This document shows, one piece after another, positions 42,081-49,281 of a stretch of DNA of 64,000 bases. Source of the DNA: an uncultured beta proteobacterium. GTDB taxonomy: Bacteria; Pseudomonadota; Gammaproteobacteria; Burkholderiales; Burkholderiaceae_C. Position 1 is the first letter of the stretch. Every line of letters starts with the position of its first letter. The DNA lies in assembly GCA_903832285.1 (NCBI GenBank), contig CAILAY010000001.1:62001-126000 (forward strand), written 5' to 3'. The position numbers and the translations under genes were made by a program. The notes beneath the pieces were generated by a model. It ran no database searches, was not told the origin of the DNA, and saw only the letters and a list, made by a program, of their open reading frames with translations.

Positions 42081-42452
42081 TCAGTGGTCGGCGGAAAATT
42101 TGCTGTAGCTGGTTTCGTCCATCAGTGCGTCCACCTGGGATGGGTCCGAGAGCTTGACCTTGAAGAACCAGCCCGTGCCCAGCGGGTCGGTGTTGGCCAG
42201 TGCCGGGTCGGCGCGCAGGGTTTCATTTACTTCCGTGACCTCGCCGCTCACTGGCATATACACGTCGGCCGCGGCCTTGACTGACTCCACCACGCCAGCG
42301 GCGTCCTTTTGCGCATAGCTCTTGCCCACTTCGGGCAGGTCCACAAACACCACGTCGCCCAGGGCCTCCTGAGCGTGGTGCGTGATGCCGACGGTCGCAA
42401 TGCCGCCATCGAGCTTGATCCATTCGTGGTCTGGGGTGTATTTGATGGTCAT
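42081..42452 (-). CDS. gcvH: Glycine cleavage system H protein
   Basis: GcvH is the lipoylated shuttle of the glycine cleavage complex. The 123-residue protein shows [39 protein letters not shown]. The lipoylation lysine is in [20 protein letters not shown] (Lys in ESVKAA). Length is normal. I chose ATG 42452, after AGGAGAAT; an upstream TTG-type start would add residues outside the family. It lies between gcvT and gcvP. Confidence 0.97.
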   Translation of the reverse strand: MTIKYTPDHEWIKLDGGIATVGITHHAQEALGDVVFVDLPEVGKSYAQKDAAGVVESVKAAADVYMPVSGEVTEVNETLRADPALANTDPLGTGWFFKVKLSDPSQVDALMDETSYSKFSADH

Positions 42453-42471
42453 GTGATTCTCCTGAAGGTAC

Positions 42472-42537
42472 TGAGGGATTGTGGGATAGACCAAGAGTTA
42501 CGCGAAGCGAACTTTGCCTTGTCCACTACTGATTGAG
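42472..42537 (+). repeat. Dispersed palindromic repeat in the gcvT-gcvH gap
   Basis: On the + strand it begins TGAGGGATTGTGGGATAGACC and ends CTACTGATTGAG next to the gcvT stop. The core GTTACGCGAAGCGAAC is an inverted repeat (GTT/AAC and CGC/GCG arms). Unlike the other four loci it runs antisense to the flanking genes. Confidence 0.75.
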
Positions 42538-42538
42538 C

Positions 42539-43678
42539 TTAGCCGCGGAAATAGTGGGTTGGAACGAAGGGCATGGCAACCACTTCCATGGGTACCGGTT
42601 TGCCGCGCACGATGGCGTTGATGCGCGTGCCCAACGGCGCGTATTCTGCCGCCACATAGCCCATGGCCACGGGCTTGTCGATGGTGGGCCCGAGCAAGCC
42701 GCTCGTGACCTCGCCGATGCGCTCACCGGTAGTGCTCTGCAGTTCGGTGTGTTCGCGCACGGGAATGCGCTCCAGTGCGATCAGGCCCACGCGCTTTCGC
42801 GTCAGGGCACCAGGTACGCTGTCCAGTTGCGCCAGCACCTTGGCGGCACCCGGGAAGCCGCCGGCGCGCGCGCCGCCGGCGCGGCGAATCTTCTGCAAGG
42901 CCCAGTTCAAGGCGCCTTCCACCGGCGTCGTGGTGGTGTCGATGTCGTTGCCGTAAAGGCACAATCCGGCCTCCAGGCGCAGCGAGTTGCGCGCGCCCAG
43001 ACCAATGGGTTTCACTTCCGGCTGTGCCAGCAGCGTGCGCGCCAGCCGGTCGGCGTGACTGGCGTCGACGGAGATTTCGCAGCCGTCCTCGCCCGTATAG
43101 CCGCTGCGCGTGATGAAGCAGGGAACGCTCTGCGTACCACAACTCACGTTGAACGCGGCACCGGTCATGAAAACCATTTTTTCTACACCGGGCGCCAAAC
43201 GCGAAAGGGCTGCCACTGCCTGTGGCCCCTGCAGGGCCAGCAGTGCCTTCTCCGGCATCGGGATGACCTGGCAGCGCGCACCGATTCGCGCCTGGATATG
43301 TGCGATGTCGCCCGCCTTGCAGGCGCCGTTGACGATCACAAAGATGTCCGCTCCTCGGTTCACGAACATCAGGTCATCGATGATGCCGCCCTCGTCGTTC
43401 AGCAGCAGCCCGTAGCGCTGCTTGCCTACGGGTAAATCGATCACGTCCACCGGCATCAGCGACTCAAAGGCCACTGCGGCATCGGGTCCGACCAGGCGCA
43501 ACTGGCCCATGTGCGAGACGTCGAAAAGCCCCGCAGCGCGGCGCGTGTGGTGGTGCTCGGCCACCAGTCCGCCAGGGTATTGCACCGGCATCGAATAACC
43601 GGCAAAGGGAACCATGCGCGCGCCCAGTTCGAGGTGCAGCGCATGCAGTGGCGTCAGGACAAGATCGGAAGTGGACAC
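42539..43678 (-). CDS. gcvT: Glycine cleavage system aminomethyltransferase (T protein)
   Basis: GcvT transfers the methylene group from the H protein to tetrahydrofolate, releasing ammonia. The 379-residue protein has LHALHLELGARMVPFAGYSMPVQYP at the N-terminus, FDVSHMGQLRLVGPDA, and SGYTGEDGCEISV. The C-terminal barrel includes VTSGLLGPTIDKPVAMGYV. The start is GTG at 43678. It is the first gene of the operon, 55 bp downstream of a tandem glycine riboswitch. Confidence 0.97.
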   Translation of the reverse strand: MSTSDLVLTPLHALHLELGARMVPFAGYSMPVQYPGGLVAEHHHTRRAAGLFDVSHMGQLRLVGPDAAVAFESLMPVDVIDLPVGKQRYGLLLNDEGGIIDDLMFVNRGADIFVIVNGACKAGDIAHIQARIGARCQVIPMPEKALLALQGPQAVAALSRLAPGVEKMVFMTGAAFNVSCGTQSVPCFITRSGYTGEDGCEISVDASHADRLARTLLAQPEVKPIGLGARNSLRLEAGLCLYGNDIDTTTTPVEGALNWALQKIRRAGGARAGGFPGAAKVLAQLDSVPGALTRKRVGLIALERIPVREHTELQSTTGERIGEVTSGLLGPTIDKPVAMGYVAAEYAPLGTRINAIVRGKPVPMEVVAMPFVPTHYFRG

Positions 43679-43732
43679 GGCAGGCTTTCAGGTCAGACAG
43701 TGAAGCCGCACGGTTGCCCGTGCAGTGCTGAC

Positions 43733-43940
43733 CTCGCTGTCCGCTTTACCTGAGAGATTCGCCTGGCGATGCAGGTTTGCTCCTTCGGTGGACTGCACCG
43801 GGTGCAGCCTCTCTCCAGTGAGGAAACGCCTTATTCAAGGCGCGTGTCAGTCCTTTTGCCTGAGCGTTCAAAAGTCCGATTCGACCGACCTTCTGCGCCT
43901 TCGGCGGCACTTGCGAAAAGTGCTCTCTCCTGACCGGGTG
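43733..43940 (-). promoter_or_regulatory. Tandem glycine riboswitch controlling gcvT-gcvH-gcvP
   Basis: The minus-strand leader has two consecutive glycine aptamers. Aptamer 1 (about 43938-43846) has CAGGAGAGAGC, then GCCGCCGAAGG, then CGCTCAGGCAAAAGGACTGA. Aptamer 2 (about 43821-43735) has CTGGAGAGAGGC, then CCACCGAAGGAGCAAACCTGC, then ATCTCTCAGGTAAAGCGGACAG. These are the conserved cores of the known gcvT-type glycine riboswitch, which usually activates glycine cleavage genes when glycine is high. Confidence 0.95.
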
Positions 43941-43941
43941 A

Positions 43942-43969
43942 ATTCTAACTGCAGACAATCGCTGGTCAA
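43942..43969 (-). promoter_or_regulatory. Sigma-70 promoter of the gcv operon
   Basis: On the minus strand TTGACC (43969-43964) and TAGAAT (43947-43942) are separated by 16 bp. The predicted start falls at the first bases of riboswitch aptamer 1. The -35 lies 3 nt from the arfB stop codon. Confidence 0.7.
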
Positions 43970-43971
43970 TA

Positions 43972-44376
43972 TCAGTCCAGAACCTTGCCGCGTGAACTCT
44001 TGATTTCGGAGCGTTGGCTCTTGCCTTCCAGGCGCCGTTGCTTCGATCCGTAGCTTGGCTTGGTGGGGCGGCGCACTAGCGGCGGCGTGGCGACGCTTTG
44101 CACCAGTTCGTGCAGGCGCGCAAAGGCGTCCATGCGATTCATGTCCTGCGTGCGGTGTTGCTGCGCCTTGATGATCAAGACGCCATCCTGCGTGATGCGG
44201 TTGTCGCGCAGCGCCAGCAATCTTTGCTTCACGTCGTCGCTCAGGGAAGAGGCCGGGATATCAAAACGCAGGTGGATCGCGCTGGACACCTTGTTCACGT
44301 TTTGTCCACCGGCACCCTGCGCCCGTATGGCCGTGAGTTCAACCTCGGATTCCTGGATGACGATCGGTGCAGGCAT
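43972..44376 (-). CDS. arfB: Alternative ribosome-rescue factor, ICT1/YaeJ type
   Basis: ArfB hydrolyses peptidyl-tRNA on ribosomes stalled without a stop codon. The 134-residue protein has the class I release-factor GGQ motif in IRAQGAGGQNVNKVSSAIHLRFDI. It ends in a basic tail (RRPTKPSYGSKQRRLEGKSQRSEIKSSRGKVLD) that enters the empty mRNA channel. Length is normal. It is transcribed in the same direction as the gcv operon, whose promoter follows its stop codon directly. Confidence 0.95.
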   Translation of the reverse strand: MPAPIVIQESEVELTAIRAQGAGGQNVNKVSSAIHLRFDIPASSLSDDVKQRLLALRDNRITQDGVLIIKAQQHRTQDMNRMDAFARLHELVQSVATPPLVRRPTKPSYGSKQRRLEGKSQRSEIKSSRGKVLD

Positions 44377-44470
44377 GGTGGGAGTGGGGGTGTGCCAGCG
44401 CGGCGCTGACGTATTGTCGCCGCGCAGTTAAACTTGAGTTTCGATCATCCCTGCAACCAAGGAGTTCATC

Positions 44471-44614
44471 ATGGCAAAAGGTCAGCAAAAGTCCAACAAA
44501 GAAGGCAAGAAACCCAAGAAGGACACGTCGCCTCCCAAGCCCGTCAGCGCTGACGCCGTGCGTCCGACAGTCACGACGGCGGTGATTCCACGTGGCAAGT
44601 TGAAGAACAAGTGA
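44471..44614 (+). CDS. 47-residue basic peptide
   Basis: The peptide starts MAKGQQKSNKEGKKPKKDTS and ends TTAVIPRGKLKNK. It is strongly basic (Lys-rich N-terminal 18 residues, Pro/Thr/Val middle) and has no hydrophobic segment. ATG 44471 follows AAGGAG with six bases between, an excellent ribosome-binding site. Similar short Lys-rich peptides occur in related genomes, but their role is unknown to me; RNA or ribosome binding is a guess from composition only. It lies between divergent arfB and the hemolysin III-like gene. Confidence 0.7.
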   Translation: MAKGQQKSNKEGKKPKKDTSPPKPVSADAVRPTVTTAVIPRGKLKNK

Positions 44615-44666
44615 CGTCACTTTCAGTCGTCGGCGCCATCCGCAAGGGCAGGTCCGCGTGCGCCGC

Positions 44667-45338
44667 ATGAAGGCCCCTTCCGCAGCGCTCGCGCTACCGC
44701 GCTATACCCGGGCCGAGGAACTGGCCAACAGCATCACGCACGCGATCGGCATCGTCCTGTCCATCGCGGGGCTGGCGGTGCTGACCGCTTTCGCGGCACT
44801 GCACGGCGACGCTTGGCACGTCGTGGCCTGCAGCATCTTCGGCGCCGCGCTCATCCTCAATTACACCGCGTCCACGCTGTACCACAGCATCCAGGTCGAA
44901 CGCCTCAAGGGCGCGCTGCGGGCGCTGGATCACTCGGCTATTTTTTTGCTGATCGCCGGTACTTACACACCCTTCATGCTGGTGAATCTGCGCGGACCCT
45001 GGGGCTGGTCGCTGCTGGCCGGCGTCTGGACAATTGCCGTGCTGGGCATCAGTTTGCGGTTGCTGCTGAAGGGCCGCTTGCATGGCTTGGTGGTGGGACT
45101 CTATATCGCCATGGGTTGGGCCGTGGTGGTGGCGGTGCAACCCATGCTGCTGCACGTCGCCACCGGCGGGTTGCTGTTGCTCGCCGCCGGCGGGCTGATC
45201 TATACGGTCGGCGTGATCTTTTATAAATGGAAAAGCCTGCGCTACCACCACGCCATCTGGCATGTCTTTGTGCTGGTTGGCAGCGCGCTGCACTTTCTTG
45301 CGGTGCTCTTCTATGTAATTCCCTGGCCGGACGCTTGA
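44667..45338 (+). CDS. Hemolysin III / PAQR-family membrane protein
   Basis: A 223-residue seven-helix membrane protein of the HlyIII/AdipoR-related family. Motifs visible are YTRAEELANSITHAIG near the N-terminus, YTASTLYHSI (His), LDHSAIFLLIAGTYTPF, and the C-terminal LRYHHAIWHVFVLVGSALHF. The Ser, Asp and three His residues are the ones that bind zinc in the superfamily, where ceramidase-like activity is proposed. The physiological substrate is unknown. A GTG at 44658 is an alternative start. Confidence 0.88.
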   Translation: MKAPSAALALPRYTRAEELANSITHAIGIVLSIAGLAVLTAFAALHGDAWHVVACSIFGAALILNYTASTLYHSIQVERLKGALRALDHSAIFLLIAGTYTPFMLVNLRGPWGWSLLAGVWTIAVLGISLRLLLKGRLHGLVVGLYIAMGWAVVVAVQPMLLHVATGGLLLLAAGGLIYTVGVIFYKWKSLRYHHAIWHVFVLVGSALHFLAVLFYVIPWPDA

Positions 45339-45386
45339 GCAAGCTCTTTCTGGCCAGGCTCAATTTCCCCGATGTGAGGCAGCTGC

Positions 45387-46664
45387 CTATTTTGCGTACA
45401 CGAGGTCCCGCAAGCCAAGGGAAATCGACGGCACGTAGGTGATGACCATGAGGCAACTCAGCACCACGACCACAAAGGGCACGAGGTCCTTGATGATGCG
45501 GTCCAACGAGATCCGGGCTACAGTGCAGGCGGCAAACAGATTGACGCCAAACGGCGGCGTGATCATGCCCAGCGCAAGATTCACCACCATCACCAGGCCG
45601 AAGTGCACCGGGTCGATGCCAAAGTGCTGCGCCACCGGCGCCAGTATCGGCGCCAGCACGATGATGGCGGCGCTGGTTTCAATGAACATGCCGATCACGA
45701 ACAGGGCCGCGTTCACCCCGAGCAAAAAGTAGGCCGGTGTCTTGAGAACGTCCTGCAACCAATGGCCGATGGCGTCCGGCACGCCGGCACGGGTGATGAG
45801 GAAGGCAAACAGACCGGCGTTGGCGATGATGAACATGATGACTGCGCTGGACATCACCGACTTGTAAAGGATGCGGTGCAGGTCGCGCACTTTGATTTCA
45901 CGATAGATGAAGATGCCCACCACCAGCGCATAGAACACGGCCACGGCCGAGGCCTCCGTAGGTGTGAACACCCCGCCGTAAATGCCACCCAGAATGATCA
46001 CCGGCATCATCAGCGCCCAACCGGCCTGCCATGTGGCCTTGCCAAAGCTCAGGCGTCCATCTCCATCGTTCTTGCCCCAGCCCCTGTACTTGCAATAGAC
46101 CCAGACAAACAGCATCAGCGCGCCACCGATAAGAAAGCCGGGTCCGAAGCCGGCGATGAACAACTCGCCAATGGAGACCTCGGCGCTCACACCATAAAGA
46201 ATCATCGGGATCGAGGGCGGAATGATCACGCCCAACTCTGCACTGGTGGCCTGCAGGGCGGCCGCGTAGGTGGTGGGGTAGCCGTGTTTGATCAGCGCCG
46301 GGATCAGGATCGTGCCAATGGCAAAGGTGGTCGCAACCGACGAGCCCGAGACCGCCGCAAAGATCATGCAGGTCAGCACGCAGGTCATGGGCAGTCCGCC
46401 CTGTACACCCCCAACGATACTCTTGGCAAACTCCACCAGGCGGCGCGAGATGCCACCAGTTTCCATGACGTTGCCCGCCAGAATGAAGAACGGAATGGCA
46501 GCCAGCGGAAACTTGTTGATGGCGTTGAACATCTCCTTCACGGAGATCAGCATATGGGCGTTGTTCGCCTGAATGCCGAGCATGGAGGCCAGGCCAATGG
46601 ACACGGCCACAGAGATCGTGAGTGCAAAGCACAGCACCATCGTGGACAACATGACTAGCGTCAT
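45387..46664 (-). CDS. dctM: TRAP transporter large permease (DctM)
   Basis: The large membrane subunit of a tripartite ATP-independent periplasmic transporter, which imports organic acids using an ion gradient. The 425-residue protein has about 12-13 helices. Family motifs include FFILAGNVMETGGISRRLVEFA, MTCVLTCMIFAAVSGSSVATTFAIG and PPFGVNLFAA. It overlaps the small subunit gene by 4 nt and is the last gene of the unit dctP-dctQ-dctM. The convergent hemolysin III-like gene ends 48 nt away. Confidence 0.95.
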   Translation of the reverse strand: MTLVMLSTMVLCFALTISVAVSIGLASMLGIQANNAHMLISVKEMFNAINKFPLAAIPFFILAGNVMETGGISRRLVEFAKSIVGGVQGGLPMTCVLTCMIFAAVSGSSVATTFAIGTILIPALIKHGYPTTYAAALQATSAELGVIIPPSIPMILYGVSAEVSIGELFIAGFGPGFLIGGALMLFVWVYCKYRGWGKNDGDGRLSFGKATWQAGWALMMPVIILGGIYGGVFTPTEASAVAVFYALVVGIFIYREIKVRDLHRILYKSVMSSAVIMFIIANAGLFAFLITRAGVPDAIGHWLQDVLKTPAYFLLGVNAALFVIGMFIETSAAIIVLAPILAPVAQHFGIDPVHFGLVMVVNLALGMITPPFGVNLFAACTVARISLDRIIKDLVPFVVVVLSCLMVITYVPSISLGLRDLVYAK

Positions 46665-47155
46665 TGCGCGGTCTCCAATTCAAGGCGCTGCGGGTCCAGC
46701 AGGTTGCCGATGATGCCGATGACGCTGAAAACGCCGCCTACCGGCAGTGCGAGATAGGCCCAAAACATGGTGATGTCCTCGAGTCCGGTGACCGTCTGCA
46801 CCCTGCCTCTGCTGGCATAGTCCCATCCCCACCAGATGATGAGCAGCATCAGCACCAGCGCCGCACCGCACACCACGAAATCGAGCACGCGCTTGAGCTT
46901 GGGCGGACTCCAGCGATAGAGCACGTCCACGCTCACCATCGCGCCGTTGCGAAAGGCCGCGGGGATACCCATGAACACCATCCAGATCAGGCTGAACCGG
47001 ATCAGCACTTCGGTCCACTCCGCAGGCGCCTCAACCACGAAGCGCATGATGATCTGGAACAACCCCAGACTTGAAGCGACTGCCAGCATGGTGCAGGCCA
47101 GCACCATCGCCAGTCCCGTGGTCCACCGCTCGAACTTGAGAAAGATTTCCTTCAT
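46661..47155 (-). CDS. dctQ: TRAP transporter small permease (DctQ)
   Basis: The 164-residue small membrane subunit with four hydrophobic helices (around residues 13-33, 47-60, 92-110, 130-150). It has the DctQ-type segments EWTEVLIRFSLIWMVFMGIPAAFRNGAMVSVD and FWAYLALPVGGVFSVIGII. It overlaps dctM by 4 nt. An intrinsic terminator separates it from dctP, so DctQM is expected at lower level than the binding protein. Confidence 0.93.
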   Translation of the reverse strand: MKEIFLKFERWTTGLAMVLACTMLAVASSLGLFQIIMRFVVEAPAEWTEVLIRFSLIWMVFMGIPAAFRNGAMVSVDVLYRWSPPKLKRVLDFVVCGAALVLMLLIIWWGWDYASRGRVQTVTGLEDITMFWAYLALPVGGVFSVIGIIGNLLDPQRLELETAQ

Positions 47156-47181
47156 GCCGAGGCGCCTCCAGAATTCGAAAC

Positions 47182-47216
47182 AAAAAAACGCCCGCCAGAT
47201 TTGTTCGACGGGCGTT
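47182..47216 (-). terminator. Intra-operon terminator between dctP and dctQ
   Basis: On the minus strand AACGCCCG (47216-47209) pairs with CGGGCGTT (47195-47188) across a 13-base loop and runs into seven T. It would let most transcripts end after dctP, giving excess binding protein. Confidence 0.85.
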
Positions 47217-47250
47217 GCGTGCTATTGAGTCAATAGCATCGAAAGAGGCA

Positions 47251-48222
47251 TTACTTGTAGTTACGGATCTTGTCGATATTGGCTTTGCCAAACTGCTTTT
47301 CGAACTCGGCGTTGACCGGGGCCAGAGCCGCAACAAACTTGGCCTTGTCCACGTTTTCAATCACGTTCATGCCCTTGGCGCGCAGGTCAGCCACGCCGCT
47401 GGAATCGTCTGCATCCACGCGGGCTCGGTTCGCTTTGGCACCGACTTTGGCAGCCTCCAGGAACGCGGTCTTGTCGGCAGCGGAGAGTTTGTCAAAACTG
47501 GCCTTGTTCATCAGAAAGATGCAGGGCGAATACACGTGGCCGGTGAGCGTCAAGTACTTCTGCACCTGGTCAAACTTGGCTGACATGATGACCGACAGCG
47601 GGTTCTCCTGTCCGTCCACCGTGCCCTGCTGCAGCGCAGTGAATACTTCGGGAAAGGCCATGGGCGTGGTGATGATGCCAAAACCCTTGTAGGCCGCCAC
47701 GTGCACCGGGTTTTCCATGGTGCGCATCTTCAGGCCTTTCAAGTCTTCGGGCCCATTCACAGCACGTTTGCTGTTCGTCATGTGACGGAATCCGTTCTCG
47801 GCCCATGCCAGTGCCTTGAAGCCCTTGGCATCGAATTTTCCCAACAGTTCCTGGCCGATGGGACCGTCCAGCACGGCACGTGCATGGGCCTTGTCTCGGA
47901 ACAGGAAGGGGATATCCAGAATTTTTGCTTCGGGCACGAAATTGGGCACTGGTCCGGTCGAAGAAAAAGCCAATTCCTGCGTGCCCAACTGAACTGCCTC
48001 GATGGATTCACGCTCGCCGCCGAGCGAACCGGAGTAGAAGGTTTGAATCTTGTAGCGCCCGCCGGTGCGTGCTTCCACCTCCCTGGCAAAAGTGTCAATG
48101 GCCACGCCCTGGTGCGAGTTTTGCGCCACCGAGATGCTGATCTTCATGGTGGTTTGTGCTGCAGCGCCGCCCGCCAAGCCCAGTGCAAGGCACAGACCGA
48201 GAACGATTTTGGATAATTTCAT
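47251..48222 (-). CDS. dctP: TRAP transporter substrate-binding protein (DctP)
   Basis: The periplasmic solute-binding subunit. From ATG 48222 the protein is 323 residues with a signal peptide MKLSKIVLGLCLALGLAGGAAA. It has the DctP-type core IQTFYSGSLGGERESIEAVQLGTQELAFSSTGPVPNF. The conserved arginine for substrate carboxylate binding lies in DLKGLKMRTMENPVHVAAYKGFG. The substrate is probably an organic acid; the upstream DenD-like dehydrogenase hints at a sugar acid such as erythronate. Confidence 0.93.
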   Translation of the reverse strand: MKLSKIVLGLCLALGLAGGAAAQTTMKISISVAQNSHQGVAIDTFAREVEARTGGRYKIQTFYSGSLGGERESIEAVQLGTQELAFSSTGPVPNFVPEAKILDIPFLFRDKAHARAVLDGPIGQELLGKFDAKGFKALAWAENGFRHMTNSKRAVNGPEDLKGLKMRTMENPVHVAAYKGFGIITTPMAFPEVFTALQQGTVDGQENPLSVIMSAKFDQVQKYLTLTGHVYSPCIFLMNKASFDKLSAADKTAFLEAAKVGAKANRARVDADDSSGVADLRAKGMNVIENVDKAKFVAALAPVNAEFEKQFGKANIDKIRNYK

Positions 48223-48260
48223 GGGGTCTCCGTGGATGGAAGTCATACCGAACGCGACCA

Positions 48261-49277
48261 TTATGGTTGCCTACCCACTCGTACCGCATCGGGGTTTTCG
48301 CGCACGTAGTCGCGCACAATCGAGACGAAATCGGTGTCGGGAAAAAGGCCCAGCGTCTTTGCTCTGGCGGCGTCGATGCGCGATGGCCAGTTGGTCACGA
48401 TGCGGGCGATGGCCGGGTCGGGCGTCCAGTCGATCAGTTCGCGCACGGCCTTGCCAGCCACCCGTTCCAGGGCAGCCGCCATCGCGCCCACTGTGGTTGT
48501 GATGGCGGGCAGGTTCATGGCGGTGCGCGGCCCCCAGGCAGCGTCGCTGGCTTGCGCCGCGCAAATCAGCCCTTCAATCGTGCGTGCCGGCGACGACAGC
48601 GCCACCGCAGTTTCAGGTGCGACCGGACAGGTGCCGCGCACGCCGGCCAGCGGCTCGCGGATCATGCCGCTCAAGAAGCTCGACGCTGCGCCATTGGGTT
48701 GACCGGGGCGCACGCTCACCGTCATCAGGCGCAGATTGCGGGCCCGGACAAAGCCCTTGCGGCCGTAGTCGGCCATCATTTGCTCGCCGATGAATTTCTG
48801 GATGCCATAGCTGTTTTGCGGCGTCGGCAAGGTGGTGTCTTGAATCACGTCCGGCAACGGCTGCTCGGGCGAGTTGCCGAACACCGCCAGTGAACTGGCA
48901 AACACCAGGGCGGGACGGGTGTTCAGGGCGCGGCAAGCTTGCAACAGGGCGCGCGTGGCGTCCAGATTGCTGCGCATTCCCAAATCGAAATCGGCTTCGC
49001 ATTCGCCGCTGACAGCTGCTGCCAGATGAAACACCAGATCGGTGTCGGCAGGTATCGCTGTGACGCCGCTCTGAAGCAGCGCATTCAGGTCGCCCGCCAA
49101 ACTGCGCACGCGGGCGTCGGCCAGCAGGTCTGCCGGTGGGTTTGCACGGTCCACCAGCGTGATAAGACTGATGGTCTGATTGGGCGCACCCGCCAGCGAG
49201 AGGCTGCCCATTTGCAACAGCGTGCGCGCCAGTCGCACGCCCAGGAAACCGGCGCCGCCGGTGATGACAATTTGCAT
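48261..49277 (-). CDS. NAD-dependent epimerase/dehydratase family protein, DenD-like
   Basis: A 338-residue extended SDR protein. The Rossmann motif is VITGGAGFLGVRLARTLL. The catalytic triad region is FASSLAVFG, with the tyrosine and lysine in QNSYGIQKFIGE. The C-terminal half includes VRPGQPNGAASSFLSGMIREPLAG. It resembles D-erythronate dehydrogenase (DenD), which starts four-carbon sugar-acid catabolism, but DenD partners (OtnK, OtnC, OtnI) are absent, so the reaction is uncertain. It lies just upstream of dctP and is probably cotranscribed with the TRAP genes. Confidence 0.82.
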   Translation of the reverse strand: MQIVITGGAGFLGVRLARTLLQMGSLSLAGAPNQTISLITLVDRANPPADLLADARVRSLAGDLNALLQSGVTAIPADTDLVFHLAAAVSGECEADFDLGMRSNLDATRALLQACRALNTRPALVFASSLAVFGNSPEQPLPDVIQDTTLPTPQNSYGIQKFIGEQMMADYGRKGFVRARNLRLMTVSVRPGQPNGAASSFLSGMIREPLAGVRGTCPVAPETAVALSSPARTIEGLICAAQASDAAWGPRTAMNLPAITTTVGAMAAALERVAGKAVRELIDWTPDPAIARIVTNWPSRIDAARAKTLGLFPDTDFVSIVRDYVRENPDAVRVGRQP

Positions 49278-49281
49278 CGTC

